A DNA stretch of 64,000 bases. Origin: Halichondria panicea. Lineage: Eukaryota; Porifera; Demospongiae; Suberitida; Halichondriidae. The translations under genes were made by a program, and so were the position numbers. Position 1 is the first letter of the stretch. The number at the start of each line of letters is the position of its first letter. The notes under the pieces are model-generated. The model was not told the DNA's origin and made no database searches. It worked only from the letters and a program-made list of their open reading frames with translations. Shown here one piece after another: positions 47,702 through 59,135 of the stretch. The stretch is from the NCBI RefSeq assembly GCF_963675165.1, contig NC_087386.1, positions 6,713,066 to 6,777,065 of the forward strand, read 5' to 3'.

Positions 47702-48424
47702 TAGTATCATTCTGCCATTCTGGTATATATTATTATTGTTTTGTATTTGGTAACTTTTATTCATGAGAGCAACCCAACATACTGTATTGCTAGCCCTGGT
47801 TAGGATGAATGACATTCCAATCAGATATTCATACTTGATTTACCTCACCACAATTTCAATTTGGTGTGGCTACTCTCGGGGTATCGCCGCAGAATATGTC
47901 CATCATCATGACAGCAGTATGGGGGGTGGGGGTGGTCCCATCATCAGAGTTGCAGAAAACTCCTGATGAAAATCCAAGACATCCCAAACATGCCAACATT
48001 GTATTTGGAGCTGGATTTTATTGAGTGTGTGCATGCATGTATATAGACAAACTGTCGCTCCATGCAGGTCACGGGTTCAAGCTGGCTCCAGTGGTGGGTA
48101 AGATACCGACTGAGTTGGCCCTGGACCTGCCTCCATCTTATGACCTGGACTGGATAGATTAGCAAATATTCATCAAAGCTGTGAGATGTGGTTAATGTTA
48201 CGTGTGAAAAAAGTTGCTGTGGTCTGGTACATAAACAATGGTTGCGGTATTATCCCATAATGCATATACTGCTTTTACAACATGTGAAATAATTATATTG
48301 TGCTCATCTTTATCCACAGCTCTGATCTGAAGCTCTATACATTGCACTCCACCAGACAGATAACAGAACTGAAAATTAATTTAGTATCATCATGACGTTC
48401 AATGATGTTCGCGACACAGGGCCG

Positions 48425-48750
48425 AGTTTAATCAATATTTTTCAGCTGCCATAACTTGAATCCAAAGTCAAAAATTTTTGGATTTTCTGAATGCTTGGAA
48501 AAATACCTTTCAAATGGTGTCATCAAAGTTCATATTTGAGAGATAAAAATATTTGCCGATTGGGCCGTACCATGGATTATATATATAGCCCATGGTCCGA
48601 GGCCAAAAAATGACAAATTACGGCCCGGACGAAATTTTGGATTGAAACACATCATTTGAAAGGTATTTTTCTGAGCTTTTAGAAAATCATGACATTTTTG
48701 ACATTGGATCAACTGTACTCAAGTTATGGCTATTGAAAGATGTTCAACTA
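48425..48750. repeat. Fold-back repeat, CCATAACTT family (full CCATGG-core copy)
   Basis: Left end TTTCAGCTGCCATAACTTGA, right end TCAAGTTATGGCTATTGAAA: near-mirror termini. Core GTACCATGGATTATATATAG followed by CCCATGGTCC. Both arms include CTTTCAAATG and a TTTTCTGAA/TTTAGAAAA pair. No coding. Confidence 0.9.
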
Positions 48751-48771
48751 CACCCCCACCCCCCTCCGTTT

Positions 48772-48985
48772 AATCAATATCTTTCAGCTGCCATAACTTG
48801 AATTCTGTGGATCCAAAGTCAAAAATTTTTGGATTTTCTGAATGCTTGGAAAAATACCTTTCAAATAGTGTCATCAAAGTTCATATTTGAGAGATAAAAA
48901 TATTTGCCGATTTGGCCGTACCATGGATTATATAGCCCATGGTCCGGGGCTGTTGAAAGATGTTCAACTACACCCCCACCCCCTC
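48772..48985. repeat. Fold-back repeat, CCATAACTT family (second tandem copy)
   Basis: Near-identical left arm and core to the copy at 48425 (ATACCTTTCAAATAGTGTCA), but the right arm is deleted between the core and GTTGAAAGATGTTCAACTAC. Both copies are followed by CACCCCCACCCC, so this is a segmental tandem duplication. Confidence 0.85.
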
Positions 48986-49379
48986 CGTTTAATTGGGTGG
49001 ATTATCTTTTAGTGTCCTTGTTTCAATCACTCTCGAAAGTTTCCAGTATAGCATGTTGACACAGTGATCCTTGTGTTTGCATGAGCATGCATTTATTCGC
49101 TTGTAAGTACAGTATACCCATACCCAAAACCAACTGTGAGCTAAATTAGTAATAATGTCGTATATATAATATGTACTTTGCTTTATCGGGGTTCAGTGTA
49201 TATAACTTTAGTACCATTGTGATGACAATTATATTATCAAAGCATGATCTAGACATAATGTATAGGGACGTCACAGTTTATTGAAGTATATCGCTGTATT
49301 ATAAGAATTTTGCGTTTCTTACTAAGTTTTGCCTACGAGTGTTTTAATATATTATTATACCAACCAGCAAAAAAACCGG

Positions 49380-49660
49380 AACTACTACTGCATGTTGTAA
49401 GCTGCCTAATGAGACAGTAGGGCTGCTACCTAAAGCATAAAAAAACTACTGGCCAGTAGCCTCCTGCTTTGCAGTAGGATAAGGAACTAAGGAACTACTA
49501 CCACTGTAGTAGGGTTTCTGACTTTCAAATGAAAGACAGTAGGTAGGGCTGCCACCTAGCTAATGAAAGGTGCCACCTAATGAAAGGCACCAGGGCTCCT
49601 GCTGACTATCACAATGAAAGACAGTAGGAAGTGAGTGACCAGTTTCCCGACCACCCCCCA
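49380..49660. repeat. Local direct and inverted repeats
   Basis: GACAGTAGGGCTGCTACCTA, GACAGTAGGTAGGGCTGCCA and GAAAGACAGTAGG recur together with CCTGCTTTGCAGTAGG hairpins. Origin unknown. Confidence 0.5.
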
Positions 49661-49814
49661 CTACAGCTCCGGAGCCCCGGTTTATAACCCACACGCTACA
49701 TGGGTGAACTGCAACAAGTCAATAACGTAGGAGGAAGGGGATCTTTTAGCCTCGATCCTAGGCCGCACTGAAGATGAGGCCAGGAGCACATTACTTTGAC
49801 AAGTGCATAAAGCT

Positions 49815-50477
49815 ATGGAATTCTCTTTTCTGACTGCCTGTACAGCTGTAATCACGGTCCTAATCACACTGGTAATAATCAGATACTTTTACCTCGTCTC
49901 CATATGTGGAAACAGCCGTACAGGAGTCAAACAAACCCGTCCCTCGAGCACCATGATTGTGCTCGGGTCTGGTGGCCACACTTCAGAGATGATGACACTT
50001 TTGAGTGGAATGGACTTGAGTCACTACACTCCCAGGACCTATGTGGTTGCCAATAGCGATACCATGAGTGCCGATAAGCTGAACAAGTTCGAGGAAGACA
50101 TTGGGAAAAGTGAAGAAGTTCGCGTTCACCTCATACCTAGAGCACGAGAAGTGAAGCAGTTGTATCTAACCAGTGTGTTCTCAACTCTCTACGCTACACT
50201 CGCCACACTACCCGTTGTCCTGGAGACCAGACCTGACCTGCTACTATGTAACGGACCTGGTACTTGTATTCCGATAGCATTTTGGACATATCTACTCAAG
50301 TTTCTGCTGCTCAAAGACGTCAAGATGATCTATGTTGAGAGTATATGTCGAGTGGAGAAGCTCTCGTTGTCCGGACTGTTACTGTACTACCTGTATATGG
50401 CAGACCATGTGATTGTACAGTGGCCCACACTTCACAAACAATATCCCAGAACTCAGTACTTGGGGAGAATTGTGTGA
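49815..50477 (+). CDS. ALG14: UDP-N-acetylglucosamine transferase subunit ALG14
   Basis: Intronless, 220 aa. N-terminal hydrophobic anchor (FLTACTAVITVLITLVIIRYFY) and then the family signature MIVLGSGGHTSEMMTLL, TYVVANSDTMSADK, RAREVKQLYLTSVFSTLYAT, PDLLLCNGPGTCIPIAFWTY, KMIYVESICRVEKLSLSG and a C terminus ending YLGRIV. ALG14 anchors the catalytic ALG13 to the ER membrane; the pair adds the second GlcNAc of the lipid-linked N-glycan precursor. I start at the ATG at 49815. The gene converges on METAP1 with 111 bp between stops. Confidence 0.93.
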   Translation: MEFSFLTACTAVITVLITLVIIRYFYLVSICGNSRTGVKQTRPSSTMIVLGSGGHTSEMMTLLSGMDLSHYTPRTYVVANSDTMSADKLNKFEEDIGKSEEVRVHLIPRAREVKQLYLTSVFSTLYATLATLPVVLETRPDLLLCNGPGTCIPIAFWTYLLKFLLLKDVKMIYVESICRVEKLSLSGLLLYYLYMADHVIVQWPTLHKQYPRTQYLGRIV

Positions 50478-50588
50478 CAATAACATTTAATGTTGTCATT
50501 TAATATTAAATTTTGATTCGACAATACATGTATATAAGTAAGTCAACAGAGGAACACACACAGAGAGAGAGTATGGCTGCATGGCTGG

Positions 50589-52319
50589 CTAGGGAGTCAG
50601 GAAGTGTGGCTTGCCCTCTGCTTCAGTTCGTTGAGTGAGGATCTCACAACCTGTCTCAGTTACCAGTAGAGTGTGTTCAAACTGTGCAGACCTCTTGCCA
50701 TCCTGTACACGTGTGTGTGTGTGTGGGTGGTGGGGGGGGGGGGGGGGGGGTAAATCACTGAGCTATTTGCTAAAGAGATTATAGATACACTAAGTACAAG
50801 AGACTTGATACATCATACAGTTAAAGTAATTTTTAGAGAGTGTTTAAAAATACACCAACACAAATAATAGATATTGCCCACTCACCACGGTAGCTGCAGT
50901 CCAGTTGTCAGGCCAGGTGACATCTCTCCAAGTGCCTGAGGGGTTAAGAGTGGGTACTGGTTGGATTACACCACACAGGCACTACCTTCACTGATCATTG
51001 GCTCTATGGTGAACGTGTGCCCTGGCTTCATGACACCCACGGCCTTGTTCTCTGCATGTACAGGGAAACAGAACCAGTACTGTATACACTGCTAATAAAG
51101 ATGGCACAGAATAACTACTATCAAGGTAACCATGACTCGGAATAATTAAGAGAAAGTGGGAAAGAAATGAAGAGTTGGAGATATTTCACAGTGTTACTGA
51201 ACATCGGCCGGCACTGGTTGTGCTCTGACTTACTTGAATAGTGAGGGACATTAGGCAGAGCATGGAAGATCCTGTGAGAGAGACAGTGAGCACAGTAACA
51301 CGTCCACACACACACACGCCCACACCACTCACTGGTTGATGCCGTGGCCGCAGTATGTCCTCACTACAGAGAATCCGTTGGTTTGGGCGTGTTTCTGTAT
51401 CTCATTGCCAATGTTGCGATACTTTTCTCCCGGGTGAACTGGAAGGAGGGGGAGGGGGTCACTACTAGCACAACACACACATGTGCGGGAGGGGGTCACA
51501 ACACACACATGTGTGGGAGGGGGTCACTACTAGCACAACACACACATGTGGGGGAGGGGGTCACAACACACACATGCGTACTGTATACAGGATGGGATTT
51601 AAAAGTTCACACGCACAGAAACAGAAAAACATACAAAACTTTGCTCTCTTGCAAAGCTATAATCAAAAATGCTTTGCTAATTCTGACAGCTGTGAGCTCA
51701 CCGATGGCTATCCCCTTCATCATGCACTCATGTGCTGTCTGCACAAGCTTCTTGTTAGCATCGTCCACCTCCCCCACAAAGAATGTCTCGTTAAGGTCGC
51801 CGTGGAAACCATTGTGATAGACTGTGATATCAACTAAAGAGAAGAATTTAAAATATGTGATTAGACACAACGAGGGAGCTCCTGTAATTAGTGTGTTACT
51901 AGTACCGTTGCAAATGTCTCCGTTGACCAACTCTCTACCATCAGGTATACCGTGGCATATCACCTCATTTACAGATCTGTGTGGGTGTATATGTGTGTGG
52001 GTGTGTGTGGTGTATGGGGAGGGGGTTGTGTGTGTGGTGTGTGGGGAGGGGGGTTGTGTGTGTGGTGTGTGGGAAAGATGTATGAGCAGGAAACACACAG
52101 GTACAGCCTAAGGCACCACTAGTAGAGTTCACAGATATCCTTATTAGGACATGATAGTTCTCCTTACGTGCAGCATGATTTGGGGAAGTTGTAATAGTTG
52201 AGGGGAGATGGATAGCAGTCTCTCTCTATACACGCCTCGTGCACCAGTCTGTCCACTTCATCAGTAGTCACTCCGGGGCGAACAGCACGGCCAGCAATAT
52301 CCAGTACCTCTCGACCAAG

Positions 52320-52368
<49 letters not shown>

Positions 52369-52394
52369 AGGGTGTGTGTGTGTGTGTTGTGTGG

Positions 52395-52433
<39 letters not shown>

Positions 52434-52454
52434 GTGTGTGTGTGTGTTGTGTGG

Positions 52455-52494
<40 letters not shown>

Positions 52495-52500
52495 GTGTGG

Positions 52501-52531
<31 letters not shown>

Positions 52532-53849
52532 TGTGGAGGGGGAGGGGGTTTGTTTTTGTACTAATAGTGAAAGCATGATTGATAACACTCAATTGATGGT
52601 GAAAGTTGCTTGTTTTGACACACACCGTCGCTAACTGTTCCTTGAAAGCAGCATTTGTTATCAATACACACAGACACTCACTCTGCAAGCTATTCTCATC
52701 TCTTTGATCTCGTCCGGAGATAGCTGTTGAATGGACAATGACTTCTTAGCCTCCCTCTCACTAGTGGGCACGCCTGCACACACACAGAAGCACACATACT
52801 AACATAGGCACGAGAATGTATGAACACCTCTTACCAGTGTCTGAATAGTCTGGTTTGCCGATATGCTCTGGGATTACTCGAGGAGGACTCTGCAGAATAC
52901 ACGAGGAATGGGAATACATTTCAGTTTGAACATACTAGAGTTGGCTCTGTAACTAGAGTTCTGATGGTCCAAATTAAACGATTTTTTTATTTTCTGAAAG
53001 CTTAGAAGGAGCCCGTTCAGATGGTATGCTCAAATCCCATTTTTGGAAAGGACAATAATTTCCCATTTTCGGATAAAGACCGTGGGCTATATATAGTTCA
53101 TGGTATTTTGTCAAAAACAGGCCGAAAATAGACTTTTGATTTTAACACATCATATGAAAGGCCTCTCTCTAAACTTTCAGAAAATCATCAATTTAACGTT
53201 TTTGGGCCAACGAAACTAAAGTTATGGCCGTTCAAAGATGCTCTATTTAAGCATACAACTCACGAGTGGATAAGGACGCAGTGGCCCAGAGAAGGTGAAG
53301 CCAGGCCAGGGATTGTACGTGCTGGGTTTGGATGGGGTTTTCTTCTTGTGTACAGCTTTGTGTTCTTTCCAGTAGTTTTTGAAGCACTCCTGTGAGGCAG
53401 ATTACAGTAATGGGCTAGCTATGTGAATCATTATTGTAATTACATTAACATGTAGAAGTACGCAATGAATACAAGACCACTAACGAGGCAGTACCCACTA
53501 CGAGGAAGTACCCTACGAGGAAGTACCCTACGAGGAAGTACCCTACGAGGAAGCTAGAGCACAATATATCAGAGACAACGTCTTATATAAACATTATGTA
53601 CCAAACACGACACCACTTCAAGCTACAAGCAATGTTCAATCTAGTGCATTAGCATGCACTAATATAGTTGATAAAAATACACAGATTTAGAAGTAAGTGT
53701 CTCATGGTCTGATTGTGTGAGGTCCTCACTTGGTTACAGAAGTATGACCCCTCGAGTCCTTGCTTGACACAGGTGGGGCACTGAAGGGTGGCCTTGTTGG
53801 TGCAGCCCAGGGTCGTGCACAGCTGCACTGGACCATCCAGAGCTGCCAT
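50589..53849 (-). CDS. METAP1: Methionine aminopeptidase 1
   Basis: Twelve exons: 53849-53730, 53389-53264, 52889-52835, 52773-52682, 52319-52168, 51976-51906, 51833-51702, 51438-51333, 51271-51234, 51051-50986, 50935-50886, 50702-50589, giving 373 aa. N-terminal zinc-finger region ([31 protein letters not shown]) as in type 1 eukaryotic enzymes. Catalytic part: [39 protein letters not shown] (two metal-binding Asp), YCGHGI (His), TIEPMI and [10 protein letters not shown] (two Glu). It removes the initiator Met from nascent chains at the ribosome. The start is shared through a 189-bp divergent promoter with RPL34. Confidence 0.95.
52321..52550. repeat. (GT)n microsatellite forming a METAP1 acceptor
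   Basis: About 220 bp of GT with GGAGGGTGTG interruptions. On the minus strand it reads (CA)n and supplies the CACAG acceptor of METAP1 exon 5. Confidence 0.92.
52935..53255. repeat. Fold-back repeat, CCATAACTT family
   Basis: In METAP1 intron 2, inverted relative to most copies: GGCTCTGTAACTAGAGTTCT, GAAAGCTTAGAAGGAGCCCG, core ATATAGTTCATGGTATTTTG, GAAAGGCCTCTCTCTAAACT, and the end CTAAAGTTATGGCCGTTCAA then AGATGCTC. The most complete copy of this subtype. Confidence 0.9.
53500..53556. repeat. 15-bp tandem repeat
   Basis: About four copies of GAGGAAGTACCCTAC in METAP1 intron 1. Confidence 0.9.
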
Positions 53850-54038
53850 TGTTTATACGATATGAGCTGCTGAAGCTAGCTTGTTGAACTACATGTGACT
53901 ATATAGTGCGCATGCGCGGTGGGGAGAGTTCTTTCTCTATGTAGTTGTGTGTACAGTCAAGGTAAGTCCATGTGGTTGTGTATCTATTCCAATCCTGCAC
54001 TGACTATCAATGTAAGTATATATGATATTGTTCTATAG
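53850..54038. promoter_or_regulatory. Bidirectional promoter METAP1/RPL34 with NRF-1-like site
   Basis: 189 bp between start codons. TGCGCATGCGCG at 53907-53918 fits the NRF-1 consensus exactly. A non-coding first exon of RPL34 probably ends at 53960 (CAAG|GTAAGT) and splices to TTCTATAG just before the ATG. Confidence 0.6.
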
Positions 54039-54858
54039 ATGGTGAACCGATTGACATACCGTAGGAGGCTGTCCTATAACACCAAGTCCAACAAAACTAG
54101 GGTGTAAGTGAAGTCATGTTATTCTATATTAAAAGCAGACATTTACTGTACCAGTCAAGTCTATTTCTAATACACACACAACTTGTACTAAAGTACCTAG
54201 TTACTAAGTAACTGCCCCCCCCCTGCAGGTCAAAGACTCCGGGGGGTCGGCTGGTGTACCTGTACGTCAAGAAGAAGGGCACACCCCCCAAGTGTGGGGA
54301 CTGCAAGGGCAAGCTGAGTGGGGTGAGTGGGCGTCATCACTGAGCACACTTCGTAGCAAACTCAATAAGACACTTCAATGATATGATAGCAGCTAATTGA
54401 ATAGTAACCTACTTTGAAATTTAATTAATAGCCTAAGCTTTGATATAGCTGTAATATTTGTACAGCAAAGTCAGTCAGTAAGACACTTTATTGGTAGTTG
54501 TGTAATGACTGAAGTTTAAGTAGTACCCTAATGTATGGTAAGTCATCCACCCCTCCCCCTCCTCCCAGCTTCCTGCAGTGAGGCCTATTAAGTTGAAGAA
54601 CCTCTCCCGACCCAAGAAGACCGTGTCCAGGGCGTACGGAGGCTCCAGGTGTCATCAATGCCTCAGGCAGAGGTGCAGCTAGTAATTAAACGTTCATTAT
54701 TGTGATCTCCCTGTTTCCATAGCTACCTGTGCATGCTCGTAACCTTACACATGCTTTAACCTTGCTCTGTTTCTCCCTCTGATAGGATCATCAGAGCTTT
54801 CCTTATTGAGGAGCAGAAGATTGTGGTCAGAGCACTCAAGGCACAAGCTACCAAATGA
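54039..54858 (+). CDS. RPL34: 60S ribosomal protein L34 (eL34)
   Basis: Four coding exons: 54039-54103, 54229-54322, 54569-54672, 54786-54858, giving 111 aa. Sequence is typical eL34: [36 protein letters not shown], the two CxxC pairs in [12 protein letters not shown] and [19 protein letters not shown], and a basic C terminus ending KAQATK. Structural protein of the large ribosomal subunit. No start or splice ambiguity. Confidence 0.97.
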
Positions 54859-55086
54859 ACTAACCCTACATAGAAACTGTTTTATGTTTGCTCTGTGGTT
54901 TCTGCTTACAATGTCAGATTTGATTAATTATGACAATCACTTTTGTCGTCATTCCATGCAGTTAAACTAAATACTGAGCTTTATATAAAACTACACGCGA
55001 TTGGATTGTATGAAGAGATAATTGTTTGATTAACATTCAGGACGTACAAAATAACATTGAGCTATAGCGAGAGGAGGGTTTAGAGT

Positions 55087-57456
55087 TCAGAGTTCATCTT
55101 TCTTTGATGCTCTGATGTGCTCTATCAGTCCAACGTATTGTTCTTGTGTGGCTTGACTCAACTGTGTGTGTGTGTGTGGGGGGGGGGGGCAAAGGTCAAT
55201 CAATACCAGTCAATTATATATTAACGCACTTCACTGCCTTTTTTCATGGCTGAGAGCACCTCCTCCAACAGAGAAGTGCTGAGTCGGCAATGTATCTTCC
55301 ATAGGAGTCGGCACAAGTGGAGCAACACTGTCTCACTAGCCTAGAGGGGGGAGGGGATAATGCAATCAACACTGAACAGTTCTAAGACATTCCCTCCCAC
55401 ACACAACACATACGTACAGACGAGATCACATTATTAGTCATAGGGGGACGGTTAATTAATGACATGGATTTAAATTGTACACAAAATGAAATTATGACTG
55501 TAGTCTAGTTAAACTCCCTCTCCTCCTCACACATACGTACTGTAGTCTAGTTAAACTCCCTCTCCTCCTCACACATTACTGTAGTCTAGTTAAACTCCCT
55601 CTCCTCCTCACACATAGTCTAGTTAAACTCCCTCTCCTCCTCACACATTACTGTAGTCTAGTTAAACTCCCTCTCCTCCTCACACATACATACGTACTAA
55701 GACAATGTCTAGAGCCAGTTACCTGACAACAAGGCATCCAAAACTGCCTCAACATGACCTGGAGAGTGGCCACCTTCAGCTCTTGCTGGCAGGTCACATG
55801 ATGCACGAGTATGTGGAGGAACACGTCCGGCATCTGTGTTCCCTCAGTGCTGCTAGTGAAGGCTCTAGCAATCGTAGGGAGCAGGAAAATAAATGATTTC
55901 AGTTCTTTTTTCTCGAGTAAGTGGACAGCGTACATACAAGTGATGTACATCGCCGAGGTGTGCTTTGTGAGATACTTGATGAAGTTCTGTGAGGGTGTGT
56001 GCGGTGGGTGTTCCTCGCCCAGCTGACGATAGAGCACTCGTAAACTATTCTCAGCCATCAGTGAGAGGAGATCCGGAATGAAGCGAATCAGCAGATCTGT
56101 GTCCTAGAGGAGGGAGGGGGGCAAGTATGGGAACTATATTATAATTATATGTTCACTTACAAATTTATCTTCGTAGTATTCTTTGCTGTCTATTAGTCTA
56201 AGTGACTTGAGCCCCAACAAAAGCAGTCGCACCAAACACTCTAAATCATTGCTCTCCTGCATGTGGAGAATGGACACCATCTTTAACTATGAGTACAGAG
56301 GACTGCAACTGCTCACTCACTCTTGGTAACTGGGACTGCTCGAATAGTTGCAATATATTCTGTAGTATGCTCTTGCAGAGTGTGTGGAGTGTGTATGGGT
56401 CTCTCAGGAGCATCGACACATCTCTGTAGGGGGGGTAAAAAAGTTCTAAGCAACGAGACTTGAACTTCTAGCAATAATTGATCCACTTGTAGCTCTATCA
56501 AAGACCTTCTAAATGCACATTTTAGCTGTGAATTTGGTTACTTAAGTTATGGGCAAAAATGCTTCTACTACCAAGGATTACAGCACAGCACTCCCTCACC
56601 CCAGTATGTCATCTCCCTGCTCTTGTTCCTCTATGAAGCTGTACAACTCTCTAGTCTTCTTAGCGTCCACTCCTCCCACACGCACACACGCATCCAGACA
56701 CCACGCAAACTTCCGACATCGATCCAGCTCACACAACTTGCTCTCTTTCTCGTGCAAGGTCATCAGAAGGTCCGCACGCAATGTACAATAATGACTAATC
56801 TGCGTACGAAGAAACAGTGTTCGTAGAAACTGCAGCAGTGTTGTGTAGAGAGTGGGGGAATTCCCTAACATCGATACAAGCTCTTGAATGACAGCATTTT
56901 GTCGTCGTGACCGCGGTAAAATTGACAGAAAAGATACCGAATTTTTAGATTTATCTTCAACACCAAATAACAGATTTTCTTTGTCTGAGATGTACTGATC
57001 TAACAGCGGACTAACGGCCTCCCCAAACAGGCCCTGATTGGTTGACCATATCTGCTGCTTCACGCCGAGCGGACAGGAATTATATAACTCTACATTTTCT
57101 GAGAGTGGCCGAAGATATTTTTCATCGATAATGGGCAACTTTTGCATGATTTGCAAACACACTGAACGAAGTTGTGCATCTCCTCCAATGTAGCGGAAAC
57201 ATCGATCGAGTAATTTCGTTAGTGCTCTATCCTCCAGATTGTCAACTTTAGACAGTAGCTTTTCCTGCATTTTCTGAAACAGACTAGTGTGTATCTGAGC
57301 ACGTGTGATGCCATGTAGGTCCAGTATAGGGAGAGCAGGGTTCATGGAGGATATACCCACTTTGTTCTGTGTCTGTACTTTTGTGATGGAGTCAAATGCA
57401 TCCTCGTTGTTCTTGAAGATACCAGTGATGTACTCTGCACCCGTATTGTCAGACAT
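55087..57456 (-). CDS. NELFB: Negative elongation factor B (COBRA1)
   Basis: Six exons: 57456-56600, 56423-56321, 56256-56161, 56103-55723, 55340-55230, 55161-55087, giving 540 aa (human about 580). Matches as I recall the family: NPALPILDLHGITRAQIH, VKQQIWSTNQGLFGEAVSPL, LYTTLLQFLRTLFLRTQISH followed by YCTLRADLLM, KFAWCLDACVR, DVSMLLRDPYTLHTL, and a shorter C terminus (QATQEQYVGLIEHIRASK). NELF with DSIF holds RNA polymerase II in promoter-proximal pausing. I start at the ATG at 57454-57456; the open frame continues upstream only through the poly(A) tail of an inserted LINE. The exon 3 acceptor (CATGCAG) was chosen by similarity over an alternative 27 bp upstream. Confidence 0.9.
55499..55690. 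repeat. Minisatellite in NELFB intron 4
   Basis: Five units of about 30-43 bp with TACTGTAGTCTAGTTAAACT and CCCTCTCCTCCTCACACAT. It starts about 30 bp beyond the exon 4 donor. Confidence 0.92.
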
Positions 57457-57543
57457 GATGCAGCAGCTACATAGACTAAATGTAGACTCGAGACTAAATG
57501 AGCAAAGATATATCAGATTCAGAATAAAAATCCTACTTTCTTT

Positions 57544-57546
<3 letters not shown>

Positions 57547-57581
<35 letters not shown>

Positions 57582-58968
57582 CTTTATAATGTTTGATGCA
57601 GAGGAAGCATACAGGATATGACAAGGTAGCTAAATGAAGCTAATAATGAAGTCAGTCCATAACCAAAAAGTAAAGGTGCAGGTGCAGTTCTACTTAAGTG
57701 AAAAAAAGAAAAAAGGAAAAAAAAAAATGTTAACTTATTGCTATAATTTTGACAGGGATAATTTAAAAGCAGATGGGCTAGGGCTACTGATAACATTTAG
57801 GGGAAGGGAATTCCAAATGGGGATTACGCTTACAAAAAAGGAATGTCTATGGGCTAGGGTTTTAACATATGGTTTAAAAATAATTTGATTATGAGGGTGA
57901 CGGGGGGAAGGGCGAGGATGGAGGGTGAAAACATTGGGAGATATTATAGATAAATTGTTAAGTATATTAAAGCAGACTTTCAGTTTTTGGTTTTTCCTTC
58001 GAGATGACAGAGGTTTCCAGTTTAAGGAGGCAAGCAGGTCAGGGTATTCTGCCCTCCACTGCTTCGTTACAATTTTCCCTGCAAATTTTTGGACGCTTTC
58101 CAGTTTTTTTATATCTGTGTGGTGATGAGGGTCCCAGACTGCACCGCAATAGTCTAACTTAGGCAGAACAGCCGTGCGGTAGATCTGGTTCCTGATCTGA
58201 GGTGGTGATTTATGGAACTTGCGATGGATGAAGCCAAGATGTTGTTTGGCCTTCTTGCAGGTGTTGTGTATGTGACATGCCCATTTTAGATCATTATTGA
58301 TAGTAACACCAAGGTACTTTACAGTATCACATGGGGAGATCCGATGGTTGTTTATATCTATATTCATTGGGATAGTGCGTGTAGAGCGAGTTATTGTAAG
58401 CAGTTTGGTCTTGGAGTGGTTTGCTGTGAGGCCGTGAGATTGCATCCAGGAGTTTATTTCATTGACATCTCCCTGTAGGTCCTGAGTTTCAATTGTCGAG
58501 TTTATGGGCTTGTAGAGAAGGATATCGTCTGCGTATAGAATGAGTTTGGCATTGGTGGACAGGTTGATGTTAGCAATTGAGTTCATGAAAATGTTGAATA
58601 ATAGCGGTCCTAAGATTGACCCTTGTGGGACACCTGAGGTCACTGCAACAGGGTCTGACATAGTTCCCTCCAGGACTACCCTTTGCTCTCTGTTGGTAAG
58701 ATAGTCTTTTGTCCAATGCAGTAGGTTGCCACAAATGCCTACGGCTTGGAGAGAGGATATGATCTGTGGGTGGGGTACTGAGTCAAATGCTTTCTTGACG
58801 TCAAAGAACACAGTTGCCACTTGGTGATCATTTTCTAGAAGTTTGTGCCAGTCGTTAGTGACAGATAGGAGGGCTTCTTGAGTTGAAGATTTTGGTCTGA
58901 AGCCAAACTGGCAGTTTGACAGGAGCTTGTTTGAGTATAAGAACTTTGAGATTCTCTTGTTTTCTATT
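57547..58968 (-). mobile_element. 5'-truncated non-LTR retrotransposon (LINE, CR1/L2/jockey-like)
   Basis: Minus-strand reverse transcriptase from about 58966 to a stop at 57741, uninterrupted for roughly 400 codons. Motifs: NCQFGFRPKSSTQEALL (domain 2 region), VFFDVKKAFDSVPH, SGVPQGSILGPLLFNIFMN, LILYADDILLY (catalytic YADD), SKTKLLTI, VKYLGVTINNDLKW. Endonuclease and N-terminal parts are missing: typical 5' truncation. A 155-bp 3' UTR with A-rich patches is followed by a poly(A) tail of nearly 40 nt (57547-57585). The open frame and tail suggest a young insertion. Target-site duplication not resolved. Confidence 0.9.
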
Positions 58969-59135
58969 TAAAGAGCATCCCATTGTTCAGGGAAATTCCC
59001 TAATATGCTAATCATGTTTTGGAATAGGTACAAGAAGGGGATCCCCTCACATTGTACGACCATTCATGATCCACGGCCACACGATCGATCACTTTCTGCC
59101 GCAGCGTGTGTTGAGATCCAGCTAGCTAGCCGGCC
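58969..59135. promoter_or_regulatory. BAG6 side of the NELFB/BAG6 promoter gap
   Basis: 167 bp between the truncated LINE end and the BAG6 ATG. Without the LINE, NELFB and BAG6 start codons would be about 260 bp apart, so this is likely half of a former bidirectional promoter. Confidence 0.45.

Larger units (their letters stand above)
47702..49814. other. Repeat-rich intergenic region
   Basis: 2.1 kb without a supported gene. It holds two fold-back repeats (listed separately), a patch of local inverted and direct repeats at 49380-49660, and a CTCGATCCTAGGCC piece at 49747-49785. Confidence 0.6.

Noticed and set aside
48050-48170. tRNA-like GGGTTCAAGCTGGC sequence
   Set aside because: Only a loose B-box resemblance; no A box or cloverleaf could be drawn.
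57457-57624. N-terminal extension of NELFB with a long lysine run
   Set aside because: The lysines are the LINE poly(A) tail read through; the ATG at 57456 matches the family start.
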